Of a DNA stretch of 64,000 nt, positions 33,987 through 46,200 are shown piece after piece (the first letter of the stretch is position 1; every line of letters starts with the position of its first letter). The notes beneath the pieces were generated by a model, which made no database searches, was not told where the DNA came from, and worked only from the letters and a program-made list of their open reading frames with translations. The DNA comes from Dendrolimus kikuchii (lineage: Eukaryota > Arthropoda > Insecta > Lepidoptera > Lasiocampidae): the NCBI GenBank assembly GCA_019925095.2, contig CM034392.1, positions 12,605,887-12,669,886 on the forward strand. Direction: 5' to 3'. A program made the translations under genes and the position numbers.

Positions 33987-34771
33987 TCCCTATTAATATT
34001 ATAAGTGCAGATAGTAACTGTGTCTGCTTGCTTGTCTGTCTGTTTGTTTCGTTTTTACGGAAAAACTACGTGACCGATTTAGGATGAACTTAGGATACTT
34101 TTTACCCCGAAAAATGGGATAGTTCCGGGATAAAAATATATTTGTCTCTCTGTGTGTTATGCTTTTACGGAAAAACTAATGAACCCATTTGGCTGAAATT
34201 CGGTATATATGTAACTTTAATACCGAGGGTGGACAAGGGATACTTTTATCCCGGATAATGGGATAGATTTATGTAAAGATTATCCCAAAAAGTAGATATG
34301 TTTCTGTGTTTTGCCATTTTTGTCATTTTTTCATTCTGGTCATCTTGGACCTTCTTGTCCTTTTTATCCTTTTTGTCCTTTTCGTCCCTTTTGCCCCTTT
34401 TGCTCTTTTTGTCCTTTTTGTTATTTGTGTAGTTTTCATACACCGGATTGATAAATATAGCTAGGACCGTTTGAAATAAAGGATGAAAGTTTGGATAAGA
34501 TCAATCATTTCTCAAGTTTATAGATATAAAAATTCATAGTCTATAAAATTGCGATAGTAACTAGATATGTCTTTCCGTTAAGCTTTCATGGAAAGCTACT
34601 AGGAATACTGAATCGGTTTTTCTGTCATTTTGTTTACATTTAGTTTTAATACTGAAAATGGACATATATACTTTTCATGCCGAGAGATGCCATAGTTTGC
34701 GATATAAAATGAAATTAATCTTCCGAGTGCAAATAGCATTAACATAAAAATTTAGTACAATAATCCCTAAG
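33987..34771 (+). mobile_element. Helitron-like element H3, 3' end lost, TTGTCCTTT minisatellite
   Basis: Starts A|TCCCTATTAATATTATAAGT, carries the shared family blocks and a short array of 9-bp units near TTGTCCTTT (about 34320-34435), and stops near AACATAAAAATTTAGTACAA without the terminal hairpin. Confidence 0.75.
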
Positions 34772-35654
34772 ATTAGCTAAGTCATTGTCATCTATGAGTA
34801 AGGTGCCCAGAAGGCTGGTTACGTTGATCGCCGTACTGATCCGTTGTTCGAACTAGGCACTAGACTTCTGATGACCTGAAGAAACAATTAAACGTTTTAA
34901 GAGCTCTAGATAAATAAACTTAGTAAATAGGTAATTGGGTTGACACATGTTACAAGAGGTTCTAAAATTATTTACATACAAAAGATTGGCCGCTGTAATA
35001 TCATACTGTCGTCTTACTTTTAAGTTTTAATCACAATTAATATAATATACTTTATCTCTCATTCTATAACTGTGTTAATTTATTTATGCCCAATAAGCGG
35101 TCCTATCCTAAGAGTTATTAAACATACCTATACAATTTTACAGAAATATGATTTTACTTGTATAATCCGCATTTTTAAAGTAGAAAGTGTGTTTGATCCT
35201 GAAGACATATTTTAAACTCACTGTGTTGACTTAAGCTACAAAAACCGTTCACTGCGACAATATTTATGATTAAGTACTTATAGTGAATACGGAGATTGCT
35301 CATATCGATCTAAAGATAAAAATCTTGACATTATCTAGAGGATAGAAGAGTGGCGAAAAAATCGTACACTCAGAGGGAACGTTCAGCTGACACAATGAAG
35401 TGGTGTCGAGGGCGGGGGCGCGCGGCCGCCGGCGTACCATTGGCCACGATGTCGGCGGCGGCTACTGCCACGAGCGGAGCGTGTGTGCGGAGCGGAAACG
35501 ACAGGAACGAGAACGGACAGGGACTGAAACTGGAATGGCTCTATTTAGCTCATGAGCTAAATAAAAAGATATGTAAATGAACTATTTCGGGTTATTTTAA
35601 AAAGATGTCCAGTTGCTTAATTTTCTTGTTCTAAATTAATTGCGGGGCTTCGTT
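34772..35654. other. Intergenic with GC-rich patch
   Basis: GC-rich sequence at 35395-35520 (GGCGGGGGCGCGCGGCCGCC) lies in a 76-codon open frame at 35350-35580 without recognisable domain. Low-complexity Ala/Arg composition suggests a CpG-rich patch rather than a gene. Otherwise nothing seen. Confidence 0.4.
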
Positions 35655-36012
35655 TGGGATAATGATCCAATTATAGGCTGTTTAATACGTTATTTGCGAT
35701 GCGATATTATTTTTAATTCTTAATGACATTAAATATTGACTGGTAACGTATAGGTACAGGTATATACAAAATATTAATGGGCACATTAATATTTGATTCC
35801 GGTGTTATTTTTAACCCTTTATGCTGCGGCTTCATCAGCGTTAGTGTAAAGATTTAGATTGTCATCGAATGCCGCTTATTTAAATCGTTAAAAATGACAC
35901 TCTTAAGGCATAGCCACATTAGTGTATGTGTATACATACGTTATCTGTCACTATTTAACGTTATTAACAATGTCGCATCTCAAATTGCGCATCACACACA
36001 CTATAGGTGTCT
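35655..36012. repeat. Two adjacent diverged 'family T' elements
   Basis: GTTTAATACGTTATTTGCGA ... TTAATGACATTAAATATTGAC and then GGCTTCATCAGCGTTAGTGT ... ACGTTATCTGTCACTATTTA ACG show the family blocks twice. Confidence 0.6.
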
Positions 36013-36032
36013 GAAACGACCTCTATGATAGA

Positions 36033-36941
36033 CTAGTGTTTATCCCGCGGCTGCGCCGTGAGTCAAACTCTAGTGCGTACCTCTTGTTTACCTCATTTTA
36101 TATGGCAAGCTATCCCATCTCCCGGGATGATAAGTATCTATGTCCATTTTCGGTATTCAGACAGACAGATCGAGTTACTATCGCATTTTTTTTTAATAGA
36201 TTATGAATTTTTATATCTATAAACATTTATCCCCTATTTCAACCCGTTCTAGTATTATTTATATATCCCTCGTCTATCTATCTATAAACTACATAAACGA
36301 CCAAAACTACAAAAACTACCGCAACTACCAAAACTATCAAAATTACCAAAATTACCAAAACTACCATAACTACCAAAATTACCGAAACTACCAAAACTAC
36401 CAAAACCACCAAAACTATCAAAGCTACCAAAACTACCACAACTGCCAAAACTTCCAAAACTACCGAAATTGCCGAAACTACCGAAACGACCAAAACTACC
36501 TAAACGACTAAATTGACGAAAATTACCAAGTTGACCAAAATAAATAATATGACGAAAATGGCAAACCACAAATAAAAAACCTATCATATTTTCTAGGATA
36601 ACCTTTACATAAATCTAGCCCAAAATCTATCTTATAATCCGGCATGAAAAATATCCCTTTCCCTTGTCCATCCTCGGTATTAAATTAAATTTACATATAT
36701 ACCGAATTTCAGCCAAATGGGTCCATTAGTTTTTCCTTAAGAGCATAACACACAGAGAGACAAATATATTTTTATCCCGGAAACTACCCCGTTTTTCGGG
36801 ATAAAAAGTATCCTATGTTCATACTCGGTATCGAAAGTTTATATATACTGAGTTTCAGCCAAATCGGTCCCGTAGTTTTTCCTTGAAAACGGAGCAGAGA
36901 GACAGACAGAGTTACTTTTGCATTTATAATATTAATAGGGA
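36033..36941 (-). mobile_element. Helitron-like element H4 with 9-bp minisatellite
   Basis: Complete copy on the minus strand: 3' end CTAG|T with hairpin (GGCGCAGCCGCGGGATAAAC at the plus-strand left edge), 5' end A|TCCCTATTAATATTATAAAT at the right. The array at about 36297-36535 reads CCAAAACTA on the plus strand, i.e. GGTAGTTTT in element orientation. Repetitive frames NYQNYRNYQNYQ (plus) and FGSFGSFGNFGS (minus) result from the 9-bp period and are not genes. Confidence 0.85.
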
Positions 36942-37039
36942 TGAAGCCGCACAATAAAAAGACATTCAACCATTTGATTTTCTTGTTCTAAATATTTAAA
37001 AAAAGAATCCATCAATTTCAAAGGTGATAAATCGAAATC

Positions 37040-37267
37040 GCTTATCGCCTGTACATACTACGTGTAATATCATGATGCGAAACGAAAGCCTTCACGCTCG
37101 CATCTGCACCCCGCCCAGCCCGCGCCCCGGCCCTCCTCTCAACCGCAGAAGTGCTGGCTGTGGTCGTCGAGTCAGCCGGAGACAGTCGTAGCGCTGACAT
37201 CGCAGGCCCGGGGCCTGTGCAAACATAAAATTTTTTAAAACATAAATTACACCCAAAGTGAACAAAC
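37040..37267 (+). promoter_or_regulatory. GC-rich 5' untranslated/promoter region of Tdc
   Basis: A sharp rise in GC content (CCCCGCCCAGCCCGCGCCCC at about 37110) just before the Tdc start, ending AAAGTGAACAAACATGG, an insect-like start context. Transcription start not determined. Confidence 0.5.
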
Positions 37268-40200
37268 ATGGATGTGGAAGAGTTTCGCGTTCGGGGAAAA
37301 GAGATGGTGGATTATATTTGCACGTATATGACTACTTTGAAGAAGCGACGTGTAACTCCTAGCGTTGAGCCGGGGTACCTTCGCGCCGAGCTACCTCCTG
37401 AAGCTCCATTCCATCCGGAATGTTGGGACGATGTAATGAGAGATGTCGAGAACAAGATCATGCCGGGTGTAACCCACTGGCAACATCCGCGCTTCCACGC
37501 TTATTTTCCATCGGGGAACGCATACCCTTCCATCCTTGGTGATATGCTGTCCGCAGGCATTGGATGCATTGGATTCTCATGGGTGAGTGATAAATTTTAA
37601 CTCAAGATTACTTATGGCAATGTAATAACTGTGATCTTGAATTGATACTTTTCTTTTTTGTACAATGGTCAAAGACGCACCTATCAGATCCTCTAAATCC
37701 AGCAAATCAAATCAAGGGTAGTTTGAGGCCAATGACTTCTGTAAGTACTGTTTACCCTTTAACATAACAATCAACTCCTCCTGTAGTTTAAAATAGTTTA
37801 GATTAATAATAAGATAATCTAACGTGCGCGTATGACCCGCGCACTGAGGGTTCCTGTATGAAATAAAACACATAATTATATTGAAAAATATTTTTTGTAT
37901 TCAAAATATTGATTAAGGAAAAATATTTCGGATTTCTTAATTTTTTCCCTAATTAACTTCGGAGATAAAGAAGGTAGGGGGGTACATTTCTCTCACATGT
38001 CGTGTTCCCAGATAGGTTTAAAAAAACTCCAATGCTTCATGTAGATGCTACCCGAAATTCCCGCAGGATTCTGGGGACTCAAAGTACAACGGCTATCGTT
38101 TTAGTGAAAACTGTGTCGGAATAAGCTAATTTTTATGCACCCGGACAACTACAAATCGCTCCCGGGAAAATTCTGGGTTCCCGGGATAAAAAATATCACA
38201 CTTTATATAAAATAAAATTTGCTATCGATCAGTAAAAACTCACGTTGGAATTCGATTTTTTTTAATCTTGCCACTTTAAATAATTCTTAGCAAAATTCCG
38301 GAGCAATTTCCAGGATAAAAAGTAGTGCAGATTTTAAGTCTAAGAATTTACTGTCGATCAACGAAAACCGTATCGAAATCGGCCCAGAAGTTTTTACGTG
38401 AACCTCGAACAAACAGACAAGAAGTCTAAGAAAAAATTGCTTAGTGTTCTCCGTTGTTTATAATGTAGTCAGTCTATTCTAGTTGTTCTTTTTAAATAGC
38501 TTCAATGTACAGACACGGCATGTTTAGAATTTTATAATATTATAGATATGTAGAGACTATTACAGAAATTCATAGAACGCTTATTTAAACCCGCTGTTAA
38601 ATATGGGCTTCTCCTATGGCATATCACAAGCCCATTTTTCCAATAGTCGTATTCGGGTCCTAGTCACCATTCGCACGTTATCGTCCTACGTCGCTGAAGG
38701 TGTTTTACACTGTTGGCCGGTTCCTAATCTTATAATTTATTCACCTGCCTTATCAACTAAGCCGCGACAGGCATAGAAGCCTGGGGGGATGTTCGCGACC
38801 CGTGTGAGTGTGGGATTCGCCAGATCGGGGGTGGCACTAGCGTGCCCGGTCAGAACCGGTGCCACGCTATTGCCACTCCCCAGTTAGGGATACCCACTAA
38901 AACCCCTGGGTGTTCCGTCCTGCGCCTTATGCCAGGGCTACGTGAATGCGGGATTCCCAACTCCGCGTGCCCTGGCAGGCGTGGGCCCCCCTCACTGGGC
39001 CTCTTCCTATGCCAGGGGACATATCCCCCGGCTACTACTAAGTCTAGTCCATGCGTGGGGCGGTTTGTAACGCGCCCCACGGGAAGAGAGATGAGCGCGC
39101 GCGGAACACTCGCGCTCTCATCTCGACGGCATATGCGGGTGAGTGAGAACCCCTATACCCCTAGGGGCCCCACCCGCGCCGCCCGCTTACGGCGGCCGAA
39201 GGTCACTGTCTGACCTCCGGCGTCGGCGCGTCCTCCTTTGGCGGGAGCGGAGCAGGGAATTACGCTCACGCTCCCGTTCCGCCTCCTCCTTCGCGAACAT
39301 GACTTGCTCGCAGAAGGAGGAGACGGCGTCCCATCCGGTGGAGCTCCCGACCATGGTGCGTACCACGGCCGGGAGCGAGGTGTCTAATCCGGTATGGGCG
39401 ACGAGCTCCCGGCGCTGCTCCGTCCAAGCTGGACATTCCTGGAGAGTGTGCAGCGCCGTGTCCTCGTCGCCCGTGTCACAATGATGGCACCCTGACGTGG
39501 CCTCGCGGCCGAGGCGACACAGGTACCTTCCGAAGCAACCATGCCCCGTCAGGACCTGCGTCAGCCTGAACGTCAGGGTGCCGTGACTTCGTCTAATCCA
39601 ATCATGCAGGACGGGCCTCACCGCCTCAATGGTGGCGGGGCCCGCGCTGGGGCGTCGTAGGCGATCTTCCCAGACCCCCACGGCTACCTGGCGGAGCTCC
39701 GACCGGCACGCCTCGATCTCGCGAGGCGCGGGTCTGGTGCCCCTAGCCAGGGCCTCTTTGCGCCACACATACAGTGACGCCAGGACCCTGGCTTCCAGGT
39801 CCCATGGGGGGGATCCGGCCAGTAGCGAGGCCACTTCGAAGGACACCGTACGGTATCCTCTTATTGCCCTGACGGCCAATATGCGTTGCGCTTGACGCAA
39901 CTGCGCAGCGTTTTTGGCCGTCAGGCGGTTATACCCCCAAGTTACGCTTCTGTTGCTGTTGTGGGGCCGATCGCAGACACCCAGACCAGAGTCAATAACA
40001 GAAAATTCGTTAACGACATTTGCCATGCCAGGAATCAAACGCGGAGCTTCTGTGTTACAGTGAGCTAGCCCGGCAAAGACTTAACCCTCTCAATTATAGA
40101 GGCCATCTGAAGAATAGATAAAAATTTCATGATTTCAATGTTTTGTAAATACTTCTTTAAACCTTATTCTTTACTCCTAGTGTAAATTGCAAACAAAGCG

Positions 40201-43200
40201 TGAAATTAAATGTCCGCTATTTAATATTTTACGTCTATAAATCTTCAGCAATAAGTATTAATATTGTTAAATGTGTAGAGTCCATAGGGGCAGTAGTAAT
40301 CATACTACCTTTATCTTGACTCATGATGGATTGGCATATCAATGTCCGATCAATCATTATTATAGCAGGAGCCAACAGTTTTCAACTTTTTAAAATATAC
40401 ATATTGAGTTATCAAAACGAAAGTCTTGAAGTTTAGCACAACCGACCAGGCCACAGGTGAAGTTTTCAATGGCCGAAGTTAAAAAGACGTAAATTTCAAG
40501 GAAGTACAAGCGTACGAAAGTACCTTTTCATAAACAGTCTTATAAGAGAGTACATAATATATTTACAAGAGCATACGTCGCTTCATGTGAAACTCTTTAT
40601 AGTATATCATTCATTACGTTTTTCTTATAAATCTTGTTGTTGAATTTTTTCCAGTTCGTATACATCAAGATATAGGATCCCTTACATCCTTATCCGCTGT
40701 TTGTATGTGTTTCACAGCCAATTATTTCAGGAACTACTACGGTTAGAGAAACATTGGTATCTTTCTTTAATTACATTTTTCCCAAGTAAATACTTAAAAA
40801 AATATATATTTATAGGTACTTAAAGTAATATGAAAAAAATGTTTATATGTGCAGTTCACACGCAGTACAACTGAAACTTCAGAGAATATACTCACAGATA
40901 ATTCTTCTCTAACTGTTATTAATATAATTAATAAACAAAATTCCTTTAGCCTACATTCGTCAACATATTATAATTCAAAATAAACTTCTTAAGTATCACT
41001 TTAAATTTTTCATTGTTTTAAATTAAAAAAACATATTATTATCAGTTTTATTTCGGTCCCAATTGGACCTATGTTTAATCATCGGTCTTATTTGACTCTT
41101 TAATTTGTGTTGCACAGTTTAAAACTCGTATCTCATTCTCTCGCAGGCTTAGTCCTATAGTGTATATCTCTTTCTAGTGTCGCTTTTTCGTTTTATCGAG
41201 TTTCAAATCAAACCACAATGAATTTAAATAAGTTTCATTTTTTTTACTGCGACTGTGTCTAGTTGATTAGAATGCTTCCTCTAATCTGTCTAGTTGATTA
41301 GAATATTTAATATCGTTTTTGTCATACTAGAAGCTAAAAGAGTCTAAAGCTTCAAGTAATTTACCAGTGACAGTAATAGTATGAAGTGCGTTAGCTTATT
41401 CACCAAACAATTTTTAAAAGTAATGACTGACGGTAGCTTACCAGACTTCCTATAGGCTTCGCTCCCGTAAATTAAGAATTGAACCAATCTCGTCCAACTT
41501 ATCTTCATTTTCGGGCATAAAAATATCTCCTGGATGTGGCCATCAGGGTTTTCGAAAATAATGTCTAACAAATTTTGTGTTTTTTTTTTATTGCCTGAGT
41601 GTTGCAGACAGGCAGATGGCTCACCGGATAAAGGGCGTTTACCATCGCCTATGAAATTTTTTAATATCATGGATGCTACCAATGTACTCACACTCTCTAA
41701 AGTTAGACTGGAACATAGCCACTAATGCCGGAACACAATTCAAGGGTGTTCTGAAGGAGTGGTAGCCATCCAGATGGGCAAATACCCTACCACCTGGGTG
41801 TGGGTTGTTTTTTCGCCACTTACGACAGGTGACCCGGCCGCAGGAAATTGAATGCTTTTCCGTTCCTGCACGGTTAAAAATTATAGTTATATGATAACTG
41901 CTTCACTTCGAAACCCGTGAAAAAGGAACAAATAAAAGTCCAATAATATTCACACACGTTTCATTTACTTAGTATGGATGTATTCATTATCATAAAACAT
42001 AAGTAGGAGTGTAAATTAATAATAAACTTTATAAGTTAAGTACTATACGCGATGTATAATGCTGGGGCTTCATCTGCGATATTGTCACAGTATAGGTCGT
42101 GTCATGCAGATATGGCGAAGAGTTTAATGCGTTATTTGAGATCGGACGTTGTTAATGACGTTAAATATTGGCAGATAAAGTGTCTATATTCCCTAATGTG
42201 GCTATTCGTTAACGGCGTTATTTTTTTAACGCTTTAAATAAGACGCATTCGGCCACAGTCTGCTTCTTTAACATTAACGCAGATGAAGCTGCACTATGAA
42301 ACTGTTTTACATTAATTTTTTCGATTTGATTATAAACGTAAAATGTACATCGCATGCGAACATAATCGAAATGAGATTTTCAAATGTAAAACGTATTATA
42401 ACCACGTCATTGTATTGTATGCCTTATTTAGTAGTATAGGTATCATTATAATTAAAGTACTATACGCCAATATTTTAATAAACATCATTGGAATGGCTCT
42501 CTTACGAGTGAAGGTCCTAGTTTCGCTGCACTAGGTACACTGACCAATATTTAATTCACATGTTCAATATTGTAAGTACTCGTAGATTACGCCCAAAGGA
42601 GATTTTAATTTCGCCCCTAAACTTAGTACTAAAAGAAATTATAATTCGGGTTAGTGGCCGTGGCGGCTATCTGTACGGTTACACCCTAGGTACAATGTTG
42701 CATTTGTTATACTTATACGAGTATGTTTGACGTACAAGATTTAAAGAAGCTTGAATACTCTTCATGCAACATTTAACGCTATTTCTTTAAACAACCAGAG
42801 TTTCTAGAAATATTCATAGGGTATAAAATAAATTATGTTGTGTCATATCCTTTCTCCTGTATGTTTAAATTACATATCTATGAATAAGTAGAATATGCCA
42901 TTGCAAGTAGACTATTGATTTTTCTGTAATTGGCCTTTTCAATCATTCATGCAGTAGCACTAGCAGGGTTCCATTGCTCACCTGCGCTCATGCACCAAAT
43001 AAAGAACTATTGTGGTTTCTAATTTGAGACTTCATCATTATGACGACTAAATTACATCGTTAGCACCTATGAATAATAAAAAATGTTTTTTCTCAGGCGG
43101 CCAGTCCAGCATGTACAGAACTAGAAATTATTATGTTAGACTGGATGGGTAAGTTTAAATAGTTTAAAATGTATTTATAATAATGATAATATTTTGAACA

Positions 43201-46200
43201 ATAAGTTATAAATAGTTTTATTATACTGTAAAACGTAATTGGTAGGAAACTAAAATTAACTTAAAAAATATTTCAATTAAAAACTAAAAATTAAGTAAGA
43301 TGTATTATATATATCACTAGCTGTACCCGGCAGACGTTGTCCCTGCCTTAAAAAATAAAAATCTAGAACTCGATTCCAGCGCCATCTACCGGGACCAAAT
43401 GTCTAATGCAATGTAACCTAAACTATTCTCAAATCCACTTGAACAAACAAAAAATCTTATCAAAATCAGGTCCACCGTTTAGTAGGTGTATCGCGGCGCC
43501 ACCTACTGGGTCCAATCGTTAAATTAAACCATTCCGGGAACAACTTGAAAACATAAAACAAAAAAAAACATATAAATTCCGGTACCCGATTGCAGCGCCA
43601 TCTACCTGGTTCAAATTTGAATCTAAATCAGTAGAAAATTATTAAAATACTAACATCGCTATTAAGAAATAGTGGTTAGTGACAGAAGGGTGAAACTTTT
43701 GGGTTGTACATATTTATTAATGCCGAATCATAAAAAAATCAATATAAATTTTTTTACAAAAAATTAAATAAAAATAATTAGGGGTGGGTCATCTTTATCA
43801 TTTAGCAGTATGAAAAATAGATGTTGGCCGATTCTCAGACCTACCCGCTATGCACACAAAATGTCATACAAATCGGTTTAGCCGTTTCGGAGGAGTTTAG
43901 TAACAAACACCGCGACACAAGAAATTTATATATTAGATTAAATTGTTTAAGATGCACTTATAATAATGATAGTATTTTGAACAATAAATTATAAAATATT
44001 TTTGTTATACTGTAAAACGTAATGGGTAGGAAAATAAAAGTAATTAAAAAAATATTACAATTAAAAACTAAAAATAAAGTACGATGTATTTATTATATAT
44101 ATCATGTTAAGTGATATTTAAAAGTAAGCGCTGTTACTAGTAAAGCATTGACTATGCCTCTTTGGGCATATCTCTTTGGACGTAGACTCTGCGGGCGGGT
44201 GGGCTCACGTGTATTATTATTATTATTATTATTATTTTTTTTTTATTGCAGGAGATCAGCAGACAGGCAGATAGCCCACTTGATGGAAAGCGGTTACCAT
44301 CGCCTATGGACATTTGCAACACTAAAGTTGTTACAAATGCGCTGCTGCTCTCTTAAGAGAAACTGGAACCTGGTCACTAATACCGGAACACACCTCAAGG
44401 TTGTTATGGCGACATACTTTAGACCAGGGGTGGTGGCCATCCAGTCGGGCGAATGCCCTACCACCTGGCGGGTTTATTATACCGGGCAATACCTATCTTC
44501 TAATTTGTATTGTACGGGTATATTTTTCTACCGAGAATAGTTTTTGTTTAAGATTATGCGATATTTAATGTAATATATTCTGGATAGTAAATATTTTTGT
44601 CTTCAACAAAATTGAACTTGTATTGCACTTTCAGGAAAAGCAATCGGATTGCCACCTAGCTTTTTAGCGCTCGAGGAGGGAAGTAAAGGTGGCGGTGTTA
44701 TAGAGGTATTTTGTTATCACTACTACTGTAGTAGTAATAGATGAAATAATTATTATATACCTCTTTGTTAGCGTTAAAGATTACAATACTTTATTCTAAA
44801 TACGTTTATAATAAAATAAAATCTTTTTTACAATTTATTTCATGTTAAATATTTAAATGTATAATTATCTCTTATAAAGGAAATAGAGAAGTTTTAGATT
44901 AAACAAGACTTTCAATATTTAATTAAAAGATCGGTGTCTTTTTAATTAATTATTAAATTGTTTCTTGGTATGTATACTAATCTTAAAGTTTCTTTGATTA
45001 TTTACCCCAGGGTTCAGCAAGTGAGTGCGTTCTTGTGTCGATGCTCGCAGCTCGAGCAAACGGCATCAAGAGATTAAAACATCAATTTCCAAATGTGGAC
45101 GAAGGCCTTCTTTTGTCCAAACTAATCGCGTATTGTTCAAAAGAAGCTCACTCGTGCGTAGAAAAAGCAGCCATGATTTGTTTTGTGAAACTGCGCATTT
45201 TACAACCAGATGAAAATGGATCATTGAGGGGCGAAACGCTGAAAGAAGTGAGTAGAATTATGTGTGCTGTTAGCCGTGTTTGTTTGGATTGACTATTGTT
45301 TCAATTTTGAAATTGGAACACGCGATGAACTGCAAAGCAGGGTGCAGATAATCGAGCGGTAATTGAAGCGACAGGGAGCATGCCAGCAGCGGTACGGCGG
45401 CGCCGCTTTCCGCTTATAATGACCCGACGGTGGATGCCGGAAATACGTAGCGAGCCAGGCGGTAATGGAGCCGCATTGTGCGCTACTTTCTATGCCAGAA
45501 ATATTGAAATTTCATGATACGATAGGAATGAACCTTTTGTGTAAAAAATATTTCATTGCTTTCAAAATTGAGAACCTTGACGGGTACTGAAATTATTTAT
45601 TTAGTGTTTTTCTGTTTATAGGCTATGGAAGAAGATGAGGAGGCGGGTCGTGTTCCATTCTTCGTTTCCATAACCTTAGGGACTACGTCGTCGTGTTCTT
45701 TTGATAACATGCCGGAAATTGGGCCCATAGTTCGTAAATTCCCGTCTGTATGGCTTCACGTGGATGCGGCTTACGCTGGAAGTTCTTTTCTGTGCCCAGA
45801 ACATAAATATCATCTAGCTGGAATCGAATATGCAGACTCGTTCAATACTAATCCTAATAAACTGATGCTTACCGCCTTCGATTGTTCGCTATTATGGGTT
45901 ACCAACCGATATCTGTTGACATCGGCACTTGTCGTAGACCCACTTTACCTTCAACACTGCTATGATCACACGGCCATTGATTACCGCCACTGGGGCGTGC
46001 CATTGAGCCGAAGATTTCGCTCTCTGAAACTATGGTTTATGTTAAGAAGCTTTGGCATTTGCGGCTTACAAAAGTATGTACGGAAACATTGCGAATTAGC
46101 TAAATATTTTGAGAAACTGGTAAAAAAAGATGATAGGTTTGAAGTATGTAATCAAGTGAAAGTAAGTTGCTCTTAAATATAACTTACTAAAATTATTTTT

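Larger units (their letters stand above)
37741..43096 (+). other. First Tdc intron (5.4 kb), repeat-filled
   Basis: Contains family B (38046-38560), an R1-type LINE (38765-40050), family V (40935-41225), family S (41580-41873) and family T (42063-42297). The stretches 40060-40930 and 42300-43090 show nothing recognisable. Acceptor TTTTTTCTCAG|GCGGCC. Confidence 0.7.

Noticed and set aside
36290..36545. CRISPR-like regular spacing of repeats
   Set aside because: Units are 9 bp, contiguous, without unique spacers, and the genome is an animal's.
36203..36587. Asn-Tyr-Gln-rich and Phe-Gly-Ser-rich open frames
   Set aside because: Translations of the CCAAAACTA array of Helitron H4, extending into element flanks.
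37042..37269. 75-codon minus-strand frame over the Tdc 5' region
   Set aside because: Overlaps the GC-rich Tdc leader antisense, with no domain; chance frame.
44148..44540. 130-codon open frame in a Tdc intron
   Set aside because: Consists mainly of an inverted family S repeat copy; similar frames occur in the other copies.
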